Positions 1-10,596 are shown, numbered from the stretch's first letter. The stretch: 64,000 bases of DNA from Rhodopirellula sp. (GCA_024644085.1 JAHELS010000001.1:1-64000); one strand, 5' to 3'. Notes: generated by a model from the letters alone, not told the origin. Numbers and translations are program-made.

Positions 1-758
1 GCCATCATACTCTTGACCAAGTCGGCGAACTCGCGTGTCACGTTGTCATTGTGAACGATTGGACTCGGAATGGATGCACTCAAATGTTTGCTCAGCAAGT
101 CGTTCGGCGTGTCACCGGTATAGGGAGGCTTCGCCGTACACAGCTCGTACAACACGCAACCGAATGCATACACGTCGGTGCGCTCGTCGCAAACTTTACG
201 TCGAATCTGCTCGGGCGCCATGTAGCTGCGAGTCCCTTTTGCGACCTTGGCGCTGTGGAACAGTTTCCCCAAACCCGATTTCTTTTTCTGTGCAATCGTA
301 AAGTCGATCAGCTTGACCTGTCCCTCGCGGCTGACGAGGAAGTTATCGGGTTTGACGTCGAGATGAATCCAGTTTTTGGTGTGCAGGTAGTAGAGGCCTT
401 CGGCCGCCTGTTCCACGATTTTGTCGAGCATGAATGCAAGTGATTCCGGTCCCCGTCGCAAGGCCTGCTTCATGTTCAGCTCACTGAACAGTTCCATGAC
501 CAGAAACGGGCGTCCAGACTCTTCGCGATACTCGATGATCTTGACCACGCGAGGGCTGGAAAGATCTTTTGCGACATTGAATTCATGCTTCAGCAAAGCA
601 ACTTCGGTCTTGTCGTTTGACGACGACTGCTTCAGTATCTTCAAGGCATAGCGAGCCTCGGTCGCGTCCTCGATCGCTTCCCAAACCTCCGCAGTGCTGC
701 CGACCCGGATCAATCGAGCCAGCCGATAGGGTCCAAGAAAATCGCGGCTCTTGCTCAT
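1..758 (-). CDS. Serine/threonine protein kinase, partial (3' end runs off the window start)
   Basis: Reverse-strand reading MSKSRDFLGPYRLARLIRVGS...ARYALKILK...HLDVKPDNFLVSREGQVKLIDFTIAQ...GTRSYMAPEQIRRKVCDERTDVYAFGCVLYEL, with kinase subdomain motifs. Absent from the ORF track because it is truncated. Confidence 0.9.
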   Translation of the reverse strand, partial: MSKSRDFLGPYRLARLIRVGSTAEVWEAIEDATEARYALKILKQSSSNDKTEVALLKHEFNVAKDLSSPRVVKIIEYREESGRPFLVMELFSELNMKQALRRGPESLAFMLDKIVEQAAEGLYYLHTKNWIHLDVKPDNFLVSREGQVKLIDFTIAQKKKSGLGKLFHSAKVAKGTRSYMAPEQIRRKVCDERTDVYAFGCVLYELCTAKPPYTGDTPNDLLSKHLSASIPSPIVHNDNVTREFADLVKSMM

Positions 759-912
759 GGTCAGACTTGGATTCAACGTGAACAGAGGTGAAACACGGCA
801 GTTGCAGCGCCAAAGGCACAATTCGACATCATAATCGGTCGCTTCACCACCCCCGTAGAACCCTCGCACAATGCTGCCAGAAAAAGCGGCCGGGAGGGAT
901 GCGGCGCGATGA

Positions 913-2181
913 CTAGTCCACGTTTTCCCCAGCCAAAGTCTGCTGGTACAGGGCGCGAATTTGTTCCGTCATCACCTGGTGACGAAACTGATGAGTAAAA
1001 CGCCGTTGTCCTTCCCTGCCCAATCTCTCGCGCATCGCTGCGTCTCCTGCCAGCGTCGCGATCGCACGGGCAAGTGACGACGTATCACGCGGTGCCACCA
1101 GGATTCCGGTCTCGCCGGTGATTGTCACTTCACGGGCACCGTCAATGTCATAGCTGATCACCGGGCGACCCGCGATCAAGGCTTGCGGCAACGTGCGGGC
1201 CAGGCCCTCGCGATAAGAGGTGTGCACCAGAATATCCATGGCGCCAATCAAAGACGGTACTTCCGCAGGCGGCACCAGCCCCGTGAAGATGAAATTCTCG
1301 GTCAAGCCGAGTGAATCAATTCTTTCGCAAATCGTCGACTTCAGAATGCCATCACCGACCAACAGGAAACGAACATTGGGATTCCGCTGTACCACGTTGA
1401 CTGCGGCCGTTATCAAATCGTCATGGCCTTTCAAGTGAAACAATCTTGCAATCTTGCCAACGACTACATGTTGTTCGTCCAGACCGTATCGTTTGCGAGT
1501 GTCACCGCGTTGCTTTTCGGCAGCAAGAAAAGGTTCGACATCCATTCCGCTGTATATCGTTTTGAACTTTTCACGCGGTGCGACGTTGGCATCGACCATC
1601 AGATCGGTCATTGCATCGGCGACTGATATCATGCGGTGGCATCTCTGCGCGGCCCAGCGTTCGCAACGTCGAAAGAATTCGCGAGCCACGCCATTTTGAT
1701 AGGGATGGAACGGCGCCCCATGGACGGTATGGATCACCGCCGGCACTCGCAAACTCCATGCAGCGTGACGTCCCAGCATGCCACCTTTTGCACTGTGCGT
1801 ATGAACAACGTCCGGCTGAAACTCCGCAATTGCGTCTCGGATCGCGTTTCGCGCTCTCCAGTCCCGCCAGGGATGAATGGCCCGCCGCAGACCCGGCAAC
1901 ACTCGTACCGGCAACTCCCCTGCCCTGCCCTCGCTTAGCAAGTCGCCCTCTGGACCGACCGACGGCCCGGTTATCAGCAGCACATCATCCCCAAAGTCAC
2001 GGATCAGATCGAGACAGTTCAGCAGCGTGTTCTCTTGCGCGCCGCCAATGATCATTCGTGTGATGACGTGGGCAACGCGCACGGGATGCCTGATAGAAGC
2101 GGGCAAAGGAGCGGACTTCGGGACGGCAGGAACCATGATCCCAACTCTGTCCAGCATGGCCACTGCGATGCGTTCTGACAA
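913..2181 (-). CDS. Glycosyltransferase family 4 (GT4-type)
   Basis: 422 aa; RVAHVITRMIIGGAQENTLLN N-terminus, GKIARLFHLKGHDDLI and SYREGLARTLPQALIAGRPVISYDIDGAREV motifs. Confidence 0.9.
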   Translation of the reverse strand: MSERIAVAMLDRVGIMVPAVPKSAPLPASIRHPVRVAHVITRMIIGGAQENTLLNCLDLIRDFGDDVLLITGPSVGPEGDLLSEGRAGELPVRVLPGLRRAIHPWRDWRARNAIRDAIAEFQPDVVHTHSAKGGMLGRHAAWSLRVPAVIHTVHGAPFHPYQNGVAREFFRRCERWAAQRCHRMISVADAMTDLMVDANVAPREKFKTIYSGMDVEPFLAAEKQRGDTRKRYGLDEQHVVVGKIARLFHLKGHDDLITAAVNVVQRNPNVRFLLVGDGILKSTICERIDSLGLTENFIFTGLVPPAEVPSLIGAMDILVHTSYREGLARTLPQALIAGRPVISYDIDGAREVTITGETGILVAPRDTSSLARAIATLAGDAAMRERLGREGQRRFTHQFRHQVMTEQIRALYQQTLAGENVD

Positions 2182-2224
2182 TGGTCAGCCGGCATCGACG
2201 TCCGTTGCATTCTCAAAAAGAAAA

Positions 2225-2251
2225 CGGCGTCCAGTGATCTACTGGACGCCG
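2225..2251 (-). terminator. Intrinsic terminator downstream of fliA
   Basis: Perfect 10-bp stem CGGCGTCCAG-N7-CTGGACGCCG; on the minus strand it is followed by TTTTCTTTTT. Confidence 0.8.
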
Positions 2252-2282
2252 CTTGTGATATCGCTTGTGTCGAAATAGAGAC

Positions 2283-3080
2283 TCAGGTACCGAATTCGAC
2301 TCGGCGGTAACCCAGTTGTTGTTGCAGGCGATTAACGATCGACGTATGCATCTGGCTGACGCGCGACTCGGAAAGATCCAGCGTCGCTCCGATCTCTTTC
2401 ATCGTCAGTTCTTCGTAGTAGTAGAGAATGATGATCAACCGTTCGTTTCGATTGAGTCCCTTGGTGACCAAACGCATCAGGTCGTTTTTCTGGACACGAC
2501 GCGTGGGATCTTCACCTTTCTTGTCCTCGAGGATGTCGATCTCGCGGACGTCCTTATAGCTGTCGGTTTCGTACCATTTCTTGTTCAACGATACGACGCC
2601 GACGGCATTGGCGTCGGACTGCATCTTCTCGACTTCCTTGACCGGCATTTCAAGGTGATCGGAAAGCTCCTGGACGGTCGGTGCGCGACCGTGTTTGGTT
2701 TCGAGCGTCTTACGAGCCACCGCCAATTTGCTGGCCTTGCTGCGGACCAGCCGCGGTACCCAGTCCATCGTCCGGAGTTCGTCGAGCATCGCTCCACGAA
2801 TACGCGGTACACAGTAGGTTTCAAACTTGACACCACGTTCCATGTCGAACGCGTCGATGGCATCCATCAGTCCGAAGATTCCGGCGCTGATCAAATCATC
2901 CAGCTCCACGCCGTCGGGCAGTCGCTGCCAGATTCGTTCGCCGTTGTAGCGTACCAGGGGCATGTAACGCTCGACCAACCGGTTGCGAAGCGATTCGTAG
3001 TCGGATGATTCTTTGGTAAGCTTTTTGAATGTCTGCCAGACTTGCAGGATCTCGTCGTCGGCCGTGGCTGTCGCTGCCAT
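2283..3080 (-). CDS. fliA: FliA/WhiG-family RNA polymerase sigma factor
   Basis: 265 aa; LVERYMPLVRYNGERIWQRLPDGVELDDLISAGIFGLMDAIDAFD...RIRGAMLDELRTMDWVPR...LNRNERLIIILYYYEELTMKEIGATLDLSESRVSQMH. Confidence 0.93.
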   Translation of the reverse strand: MAATATADDEILQVWQTFKKLTKESSDYESLRNRLVERYMPLVRYNGERIWQRLPDGVELDDLISAGIFGLMDAIDAFDMERGVKFETYCVPRIRGAMLDELRTMDWVPRLVRSKASKLAVARKTLETKHGRAPTVQELSDHLEMPVKEVEKMQSDANAVGVVSLNKKWYETDSYKDVREIDILEDKKGEDPTRRVQKNDLMRLVTKGLNRNERLIIILYYYEELTMKEIGATLDLSESRVSQMHTSIVNRLQQQLGYRRVEFGT

Positions 3081-3218
3081 TCAATCCTCCGTGATTGTTT
3101 ACTGTTGCCGCAGCGTCCTGCTGCGTTCAATTCAGCCTCGGGGCTCACATGGCTTGCTCGCACATGTAAACCACTTGGCCGTGGATTCGCCACTGGAAAC
3201 AATGGGCGTCGCTGCCCG

Positions 3219-3488
3219 TCACTCCTGCTTTGAATCCGGTTCTATGTAGCCCGCATCGATCATACCTTTCCGGTACCAATCGACACGCGATCGAAACATT
3301 CGCTCGAGACCGTCACGGACAAGGTAGTCCGCAATCCATCCCGCCACGCCGCCCACACCCATGAACAACAACATCGCAACGATTGCTTCCATCGCAACAT
3401 TACCGACGAACTCGCCCCGGATCGCGCCGCGTAATACGACCAATCCCATTGCCAGTGCGCCGAGCGAAACTGCGTAGCTTCGTAACAA
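3219..3488 (-). CDS. Small membrane protein between flhF and fliA
   Basis: 89 aa with two hydrophobic stretches; same strand as flhF and fliA. Confidence 0.6.
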   Translation of the reverse strand: MLRSYAVSLGALAMGLVVLRGAIRGEFVGNVAMEAIVAMLLFMGVGGVAGWIADYLVRDGLERMFRSRVDWYRKGMIDAGYIEPDSKQE

Positions 3489-3647
3489 CGTTTCAAATGT
3501 GTGTTGAGTGTCAAGCGTTTATGTTTCCCAAGTTGAGCAGACCGCTTTTGAAGAATATGGCTCAAGCCGTTTTCGTTCAGTGCGGGACAGCCCTGTTCAT
3601 GTATCGGTTGTTTGCTGCCGCATGGATGAATCGTTTTTGAATAAAAA

Positions 3648-4832
3648 TCAAGCAGCTTCCAATTGCGAAAATCCGGCCTGTATCGGAAGCAACCGGGAAA
3701 GCAGTGAATCCACGTCCGCTGTGGAAATGTCATCGGGGACCTGCTGTCCATTCGTCATGTAACTGAGCGGGATTCCCGGGAACCGGTCGGTGGCGACAAT
3801 CGCTGAAACAACACCCGCGGTACACGCAGCCTCGTCCAACTTGGTCATGATCGCGGCGGTGGGGCGTACCGGTGCGAATCCCTCCAGAGCCGCTTGAATC
3901 GTCGACCTGCTACTGGTCGCACTGAGCACCAGGTGCGTCTCGTCAGGCTGGGCGCTGCGCAACAGTTCCACCAATTGATCGATTCGGGCATCGCTCCGCG
4001 GGCTGCGGCCCGCGGTGTCGATCAGAATCAAGTCGACGTCGCCGAGTCGATGCAGCGCCGAGGACATCTGGTCCGGCTTCTCGACCACTTCCATCGGCAA
4101 ATCCATGATCTCGGCGTAGGCCTTGAGTTGCTGCACGGCGGCGATCCGAAACGTGTCGATCGTCAGAAGCCCGACGCGACGACGAGCCTCGATACGAAAC
4201 CCCGCGGCAAGCTTCGCTACCGTTGTCGTTTTGCCCACGCCGGTTGGCCCGACCAAGGCGACAACACGCCGGTCGCCCGGCTGAGTGCGAATCGGGCTGC
4301 CGATGCGAAGTTCGCGGGCGACCGATCGCCTCAGGTGATCGATCCAACGATCGATGGACTCGCTTGACGACTCGCCCACGTTAGCCGCAAAACTCGCCGT
4401 CGCGCTGAGCCATCGATCCGCGGTTCGCTCTTCGACGCCGACGGCAATGAGTTCATCTCGATACGGTTTCAATTGCGGCGGTAGTCCGGAATCTCCAGCT
4501 ACGGCGCTGTTGTGCGGCGAAAATACGCTCAGGGAGGATTGCGAAGCCAAGCGCGAATCAACACCGCCCGCGCGATCGGCCGGGGGCCCGGCAGGATCCG
4601 ACGCATCGCGAAGTCCAGCCGTCACTTCCACATAGGTCCGTCCAAGCCACCCCATCCATCCATCGCGGACCTGGCGCGTATGCAATACCGACGCATCGGG
4701 ACCCATCTGTTCACGAATCTGCGCCAGCGCGTCATGCAAGCTTGCGGCTCGAAAGGTGCGAATGTGCATGGAAGACTTGTCTTCGATCGGTAATGAAATG
4801 GTTTCTCTCGTATCGTCAACGCGGCGGATCAT
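3648..4832 (-). CDS. flhF: Flagellar biosynthesis SRP-type GTPase FlhF
   Basis: MHIRTFRAASLHDALAQIREQMGPDASVLHTR N-terminus; VALVGPTGVGKTTTVAKLAA; LILIDTAGRSPRSD. ATG at 4832 overlaps the flhA stop (ATGA); an alternative start is at 4769. Confidence 0.92.
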   Translation of the reverse strand: MIRRVDDTRETISLPIEDKSSMHIRTFRAASLHDALAQIREQMGPDASVLHTRQVRDGWMGWLGRTYVEVTAGLRDASDPAGPPADRAGGVDSRLASQSSLSVFSPHNSAVAGDSGLPPQLKPYRDELIAVGVEERTADRWLSATASFAANVGESSSESIDRWIDHLRRSVARELRIGSPIRTQPGDRRVVALVGPTGVGKTTTVAKLAAGFRIEARRRVGLLTIDTFRIAAVQQLKAYAEIMDLPMEVVEKPDQMSSALHRLGDVDLILIDTAGRSPRSDARIDQLVELLRSAQPDETHLVLSATSSRSTIQAALEGFAPVRPTAAIMTKLDEAACTAGVVSAIVATDRFPGIPLSYMTNGQQVPDDISTADVDSLLSRLLPIQAGFSQLEAA

Positions 4833-6895
4833 TGATCGCTGATCACCCCGTAGGATTCAATTTTTGTGTCTTGCGTGATTTCGCTGTACGACAATACACG
4901 CAATCGCGGCATCGACGGTGCCGTCATTTGACGGACCCCCGCACGAATCCGCGGACTGACCAAAACGATCGGCGGATGACCAGCGGTAATCAGCTTCTTA
5001 ACCCCTTCTTGGATTCTTTCGCAAGTGAGGTCTACGGCCGCAGGACTCATCCGAACAAATAAACCTCGTTCGTTGTGATCCAGCCCGGCGGCAATTCGGT
5101 CTTCCATCGCCGGATCGAGAGCCATCACATGCAAACGCCCCTGGTCGTCGCGATACCGTGAGCTGATTGTGCGTGCCAGCCGGTGTCTTACATATTCAGT
5201 CAACCAGACCGGATCCTTTGTGCGCGTTGCGAAGTCACCCAAAGTTTCCAGAATGATGCTTAACTGGCGAATCGGCACGTCTTCCTTCAAAAGCATGTGA
5301 AGAACCTGTTGGACGTCGCTGACCTTCATGACGCCCGGGATCAGTTCATCCACGACGGTCGGGGATGCCTCTTTCAACTCATCGATCAAATGCTTGGTGG
5401 CATCGCGAGACAGCAACTCATCCGCATGACGCTTGGCAATCTCCTGCAAGTGCGTCGCCAACACGGCGCCGGGCTCCACTGTCGTGTAACCGAAAATGGC
5501 GGCCTGTTCGCGGCGCATCGGCTCGATCCAAACGGCAGGCTCACCAAACGTCGGATCGTAGGTCGCTTCGCCTTCGATCACGCCCGTGGTATGGCCGCTG
5601 TCGATTGCCAGCAAACGGCTGGGCAAGACGGACGCCTTCGCGATTGGATTTCCCTCGATGCGGATCTCGTATTCCAATTCTCCGAGACTCATTTCGTCGC
5701 GAACCCGCACCTTCGGCAGAATGATTCCGAGATCCGCCGCCATCGTGTTGCGTACCCCCGAGATTCGCTGCATCAAATCGCCACCGCGTGACGGATCGGC
5801 CAGCCCCAAAAGGCCCAGCCCGATCGAGATTTCCATCGGATCAATCGTCAGGAAGTCTTCCACCCGTTTTTCGGGCGGCGCCGCCGCCGCGGCGCGCTCC
5901 GCTTCGGCACGCGACTCATCTTCACTTTTCTGCCGAACGTTTTGACGATTCATCACGACCGCCAAGCCAATGCAGCCGGCTCCGAGCGTGGCCATCGGAA
6001 CAGCAGGAAGATTTGTGAGGATCAACAGTGACAGAAACCCGCCAGCGACAGCCAGCGCCTTGGAATTGCCCAATAACTGTTGCAGGAATTGCAGAGGCAA
6101 ATTCGCCTTTTTAGCGCTTCGCGTGACCAGCAAACCGGCAGCAAGCGAAATCAGCAGTGCCGGCACCTGGCTGACCAGACCGTCCCCGATCGTCAACTTG
6201 GTGAACAGCGCCCCCGCCTCCGTGAAACTCATCCCCGACTGCATCACGCCGATGTACAGCCCGCCGATTACGTTCACGATCGTGATCACGATCCCCGCGA
6301 TCGCGTCTCCGCGCACGAACTTACTTGCACCATCCATGGCCCCATAGAAATCCGCCTGGGCGCTGATTTCTTCGCGACGGCTTTGCGCCTGCTTTTCGTC
6401 AATCAATCCGGCGTTCAAGTCGGCGTCAATCGCCATTTGGCGACCCGGCATACCATCGAGTGCGAAGCGGGCGGCGACTTCGCTGATCCGCGTGGCACCT
6501 TTTGTGATCACGATGAATTGAATCAAAACAATGATCACGAAAATAATCAGACCGACCTCAATCCGGTCACCGGCGACGAACTCGCCAAAGCTCTGGATCA
6601 CTCCGCCGGCGGCGCCCATTCCGCGCGCATCGGCACCGGTCAGGATCAATCGTGTCGTGGCTACATTCAACACCAGCCTTGCCAGAGTGGTGGCCAGCAG
6701 CAAGGAAGGAAAAATGCTGAACTCGAGTGGCGTCGCGACGTAAACCGTCGTCAACAGAACGATCACACCGATGGTGATGTTGGTTGCAAGCAACAAATCC
6801 ATCAGCATCGGCGGCAGAGGCACCAAGATCACTACCAGGCACCCGATGATGCCGAGCGGCAACACCAAGTCTCGATAGCGCATCAAAAACTGCAT
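4829..6895 (-). CDS. flhA: Flagellar export apparatus protein FlhA
   Basis: 688 aa; multi-TM N-terminus with FALDGMPGRQMAIDADLNAGLID; cytoplasmic domain typical of FlhA. Confidence 0.96.
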   Translation of the reverse strand: MQFLMRYRDLVLPLGIIGCLVVILVPLPPMLMDLLLATNITIGVIVLLTTVYVATPLEFSIFPSLLLATTLARLVLNVATTRLILTGADARGMGAAGGVIQSFGEFVAGDRIEVGLIIFVIIVLIQFIVITKGATRISEVAARFALDGMPGRQMAIDADLNAGLIDEKQAQSRREEISAQADFYGAMDGASKFVRGDAIAGIVITIVNVIGGLYIGVMQSGMSFTEAGALFTKLTIGDGLVSQVPALLISLAAGLLVTRSAKKANLPLQFLQQLLGNSKALAVAGGFLSLLILTNLPAVPMATLGAGCIGLAVVMNRQNVRQKSEDESRAEAERAAAAAPPEKRVEDFLTIDPMEISIGLGLLGLADPSRGGDLMQRISGVRNTMAADLGIILPKVRVRDEMSLGELEYEIRIEGNPIAKASVLPSRLLAIDSGHTTGVIEGEATYDPTFGEPAVWIEPMRREQAAIFGYTTVEPGAVLATHLQEIAKRHADELLSRDATKHLIDELKEASPTVVDELIPGVMKVSDVQQVLHMLLKEDVPIRQLSIILETLGDFATRTKDPVWLTEYVRHRLARTISSRYRDDQGRLHVMALDPAMEDRIAAGLDHNERGLFVRMSPAAVDLTCERIQEGVKKLITAGHPPIVLVSPRIRAGVRQMTAPSMPRLRVLSYSEITQDTKIESYGVISDQ

Positions 6896-7137
6896 CTGCG
6901 ATCCTTCGCGATTCTCGACACAGGGATACCATTCCCTGCCTTGCGGCGGACCTTACCGAAAACCGCTTCGGGCGGTCCAGAGTAGAAGCGAGCATCCTCG
7001 ACGCAGAGGTAGTTTCACGCTGGCAGTTTCACGGTCACGGATTCGCGGGTGGATGAAAGTCTTCGCAACACCCTGCCCTGCCCCAGTCTTCGCACCCCAA
7101 GCTGCCTTGGCGACCTTTTGCGTGACAATGCTCGAGC

Positions 7138-7896
7138 TTATTCCCCAAGGCTCCAGTTGATCGCATTGACAAGGAGACGAGGCAACACATCGCCTCGAAA
7201 ATCATCGATGTGCCCCAGCGATGTGTAAAACGACTTTCCACCGTCCTTGCGAATGTAAGTCCAAGCGATCGGTTCGGATGGTTGACCCTCGACGCTTCCG
7301 TTTAGCAACACGGATGTCCCATCGGCCAGCGGCGAGACCTTATAAAGCGACCCGCCGGCAACAAAGGGCTTTGACGAATCAATTTGACTCAGCAACTCTG
7401 ATGCGTGGGCGGGCACGTCCGAATGGACGTGCACGGTCGTCCTTAAGGAGTTGCCGTAATGATTCGTGTAATTCCCGCCAAAGACCACCTTGTCGAATTC
7501 CGGCCACTCTGCCCTGCCCTTTGGCGGATCCTTTCCGCGAAGCGAGAATGCGTGACTGGCGGTTCGTATCCCGACCACCGGGTTTGACTCGGCGACGTAG
7601 CGACGCACGACGTCCAATTGCTCATTGGGCAACGTCCGCCGGCGGACACTGATAACCAGCACGTCTGCTGAGTCCAACGATTCGATACCCACCAGTCGAT
7701 TCGAGTCTTTGGGATCCGCGAACACCGTTGTCAGGCGGTAGTCGGAACTCAAATGAGACTTGGCAAACGCGGGAAGTGACTTGTCGGTCTCGTACTCGTT
7801 TTCGGCAATCAACATCACAACGTGCGGGCGAGGCGATTGTGCGACGGTGGTCGACAGAAAACCGAGGGCAAGAAACAGGAATATCAATCTTCGCAT
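7138..7896 (-). CDS. ThuA-like domain protein with signal peptide
   Basis: MRRLIFLFLALGFLSTTVAQSPRPHVVMLIAENEYETDKSLPAFAKSHL...VVFGGNYTNHYGN; start placed at 7896 rather than the upstream start in the track. Confidence 0.7.
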   Translation of the reverse strand: MRRLIFLFLALGFLSTTVAQSPRPHVVMLIAENEYETDKSLPAFAKSHLSSDYRLTTVFADPKDSNRLVGIESLDSADVLVISVRRRTLPNEQLDVVRRYVAESNPVVGIRTASHAFSLRGKDPPKGRAEWPEFDKVVFGGNYTNHYGNSLRTTVHVHSDVPAHASELLSQIDSSKPFVAGGSLYKVSPLADGTSVLLNGSVEGQPSEPIAWTYIRKDGGKSFYTSLGHIDDFRGDVLPRLLVNAINWSLGE

Positions 7897-7986
7897 GTGG
7901 GCCACCAAGGCAGATCGTGCGATCAACACCCCAATCATAGCTGATGTGAAAACGAATTCACGTGGACGGAGTGAATTGCCGTTGAA

Positions 7987-9162
7987 TCAGCCTTTCTGAG
8001 TCAGGTGACGCAGTGTCAGCACACCGTTGATCGCACGAACGGCACCGAGTGTTGCCTCGTCAATCCCGCCATCAAGATCGATGATGGTGTAAGCAACTTC
8101 ACCGCGGGATTTATTCAACAAATCAGCAATGTTCAAGTTGGCATTTGCCAGGATCGTAGAAATCTGTCCCACCATATTAGGCACATTCGCATTTGCGATG
8201 GTGATCCGGCTGCCTCCGTTACGCGGCATGAAAGCTTCGGGAAAATTCACGCTGTTACGGACCGTACCGTCCTCGAGATAATCGCGGACGCTATCAGCCA
8301 CCATCACCGCACAATTCTCTTCGGCCTCGCCGGTCGACGCCCCAAGATGCGGAAAAGAAATAACCTTCGGATGAGCAAGCAATGCCCCGGTGGGAAAGTC
8401 AATGACGTAAGCATGGAGGTGCTCGTTGTCGAGCGATTCAAGGACGGCTTCGTCATCGCAGATCCCACCACGGGCAAGATTCACAAGAATCCCACCCTTA
8501 GGCATCATCTTGATTCGATCCTTGTTGACCAACCCGCGCGTCGCATCGAGCAGCGGTACGTGCACCGAAACCGCATCACAGCTGGAAAACAAATGATCGA
8601 CGCTGACCGCCTGCTCCACCCCGCTGGAAAGTTGCCAGGCGCTCTCGACGGAAATCAACGGATCGTAGCCAACGACTTTCATGCCAAGAGACAGAGCGGC
8701 ATTGGCAACACGAAGTCCGATCGCCCCGAGACCGATCACTCCCAAAGTTTTCGACGGCAATTCGGAACCGACAAAGTTCTTTTTGCCCGATTCAACTGCC
8801 TTGGAAATCTCTTCGTCGCTGCCCTTGATGGTTTCCGCAAACTTCATGGCCGCGGGGATGTTCCGCGAAGCCATCATCAGGCCCGCCAACACGAGTTCTT
8901 TGACTGCGTTGGCATTCGCACCCGGGGCGTTGAAGACCGGAACACCCCGCTGGGTCATCTGGTCCACCGGAATGTTGTTGACCCCCGCACCGGCACGGCC
9001 AATCGCCGCAACCGTATCGGGTATTTCCATGTCGTGCATCTTGTAGGACCGCAGCAGGATCGCATCAGGATGGCTGATCTCGGAAGCAACCTCGTAACTC
9101 TCACGCGGAAGCCGGCCAAGACCCTTCACGGAAATATTGTTCAACGTGAGAATTCGATACAT
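7987..9162 (-). CDS. serA: D-3-phosphoglycerate dehydrogenase
   Basis: 391 aa; GAGVNNIPVDQMTQRGVPVFNAPGANANAVKELVLAGL; GVIGLGAIGLRVANAA; C-terminal ACT-like region. Adjacent to serC. Confidence 0.9.
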   Translation of the reverse strand: MYRILTLNNISVKGLGRLPRESYEVASEISHPDAILLRSYKMHDMEIPDTVAAIGRAGAGVNNIPVDQMTQRGVPVFNAPGANANAVKELVLAGLMMASRNIPAAMKFAETIKGSDEEISKAVESGKKNFVGSELPSKTLGVIGLGAIGLRVANAALSLGMKVVGYDPLISVESAWQLSSGVEQAVSVDHLFSSCDAVSVHVPLLDATRGLVNKDRIKMMPKGGILVNLARGGICDDEAVLESLDNEHLHAYVIDFPTGALLAHPKVISFPHLGASTGEAEENCAVMVADSVRDYLEDGTVRNSVNFPEAFMPRNGGSRITIANANVPNMVGQISTILANANLNIADLLNKSRGEVAYTIIDLDGGIDEATLGAVRAINGVLTLRHLTQKG

Positions 9163-9229
9163 GGGGTGTCAAAGTGTTTTCAAAAAAGGAATGCTGGGGA
9201 CCGTAACAACGACTCACGACCCGGGCCGA

Positions 9230-10351
9230 TCAACCGTTCTTGGAGGCAAAGTCTTTCATGAAGCCGGCCAACGACTCAACGCCCTCGCGCGGCATTGCGT
9301 TGTAGATGCTGGCGCGAATTCCGCCAACGCTGCGGTGACCCTTCAAACTGGACAAGTCGTGATCGGCCGCCGACGCGAGGAACTTGGACTGCAACTCATC
9401 ACTGGGAAGCGTGAAGGTGACATTCATCATGGATCGCGAACCGGCACGAGCGTGGCCCTTGTAGAAATCACTGTGGGCGTCGATAACGTCGTAAAGGAGT
9501 TGCGATTTTTCGCGGTTCTGTTTCTCCATCGCATCCAGACCGCCGATGTCATCGGCCAACCATCGCGCAACCTTACCCAACACGTAGACCGCAAACGTTG
9601 GCGGGGTGTTCCACATCGAACCGGCGGCGGCGTGGTTGTTGTAGTTCAGGTAACCGGGCAAGTTTTCGCTGCCACGATCCAACAAATCACGGCGAATCAC
9701 CACGACGGTGACACCGGCCGGACCCGCGTTCTTTTGCGCGCACGCGTAGACAATGCCGTACTTGTCGATCGGTAACGGGCGGCAAAGAAAATCGCTTGAT
9801 GCGTCGCTGACCAAAGGCACCGAAGCAGGACACGGCGGCTCGGCATCATACTGAACCCCCTGGATCGTTTCGTTGCTGCAGTAGTACAAATACGCCGCGT
9901 CGTCACGAACGGTATAGTCCGACGCGGACGGGACGTGGTCGTAATTCGAATCTTTCGCGTCGTAGGCCGCCTCGATCTTGCCCTCTTTGCGTGCTTCGGC
10001 AAACGCTTTCTTGCCCCAGGATCCGGTCAACAGGTACTGGGCGGTCTTGTCAGTGCCGCGGAGCAAGTTGGCCGGGATCATGGAAAACTGCAGCGCGGCA
10101 CCGCCTTGCAGAAACAGCACGGCATAATCGTCCGATATACCGAGCAACGAACGAATCGTTGACTCGGCACTCTCGATGATGTCCACGAACACCTTTCCAC
10201 GATGGCTGATCTCCAATACCGACGCGCCGGCACCCGGCAAACAAAGCAGTTCTTCCTGAACCTGCTGGAGAACCGGTAACGGCAGCGCCGCGGGGCCGGC
10301 CGAGAAGTTGAATACCCGCTGAGCGGTCGCGGTGGCACTCATCTTGTGCAA
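9230..10351 (-). CDS. serC: Phosphoserine aminotransferase
   Basis: 373 aa; VFNFSAGPAALPLPVLQQVQEELL...VLEISHRGK...LFLQGGAALQFSMIPANLL...YACAQKNAGPAGVTVVVIR. Confidence 0.96.
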   Translation of the reverse strand: MHKMSATATAQRVFNFSAGPAALPLPVLQQVQEELLCLPGAGASVLEISHRGKVFVDIIESAESTIRSLLGISDDYAVLFLQGGAALQFSMIPANLLRGTDKTAQYLLTGSWGKKAFAEARKEGKIEAAYDAKDSNYDHVPSASDYTVRDDAAYLYYCSNETIQGVQYDAEPPCPASVPLVSDASSDFLCRPLPIDKYGIVYACAQKNAGPAGVTVVVIRRDLLDRGSENLPGYLNYNNHAAAGSMWNTPPTFAVYVLGKVARWLADDIGGLDAMEKQNREKSQLLYDVIDAHSDFYKGHARAGSRSMMNVTFTLPSDELQSKFLASAADHDLSSLKGHRSVGGIRASIYNAMPREGVESLAGFMKDFASKNG

Positions 10352-10596
10352 TTCCTAGTGGGGAAGTCCCCGGGGACCCAACACAAAGGGTCCACAGAGG
10401 GGCAAAATGGAGTAAGCGGGGATTCTAAACCCAGCAACCAAAGTACGGAAGGTTGCGAAATCGGTGTCCCCGCCAAAATCAACTGCTCGAGAGGCTGGCC
10501 GCGCAACACCCGTCCATCGGGGTGAATTCTCCGCCCTAAACTCGAAAAATGACCCTCTGCGTCGCGCACCCAGACCGGGTGACGGAGTATCGAACC

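Noticed and set aside
8005-9261. 418-aa + strand ORF opposite serA
   Set aside because: Antisense to a well-recognised serA; no domain-like features.
10366-10377. 12-bp perfect palindrome gtccccggggac between serC and putA
   Set aside because: Single GC-rich palindrome in a GC-rich genome; no second copy or associated signal noted.
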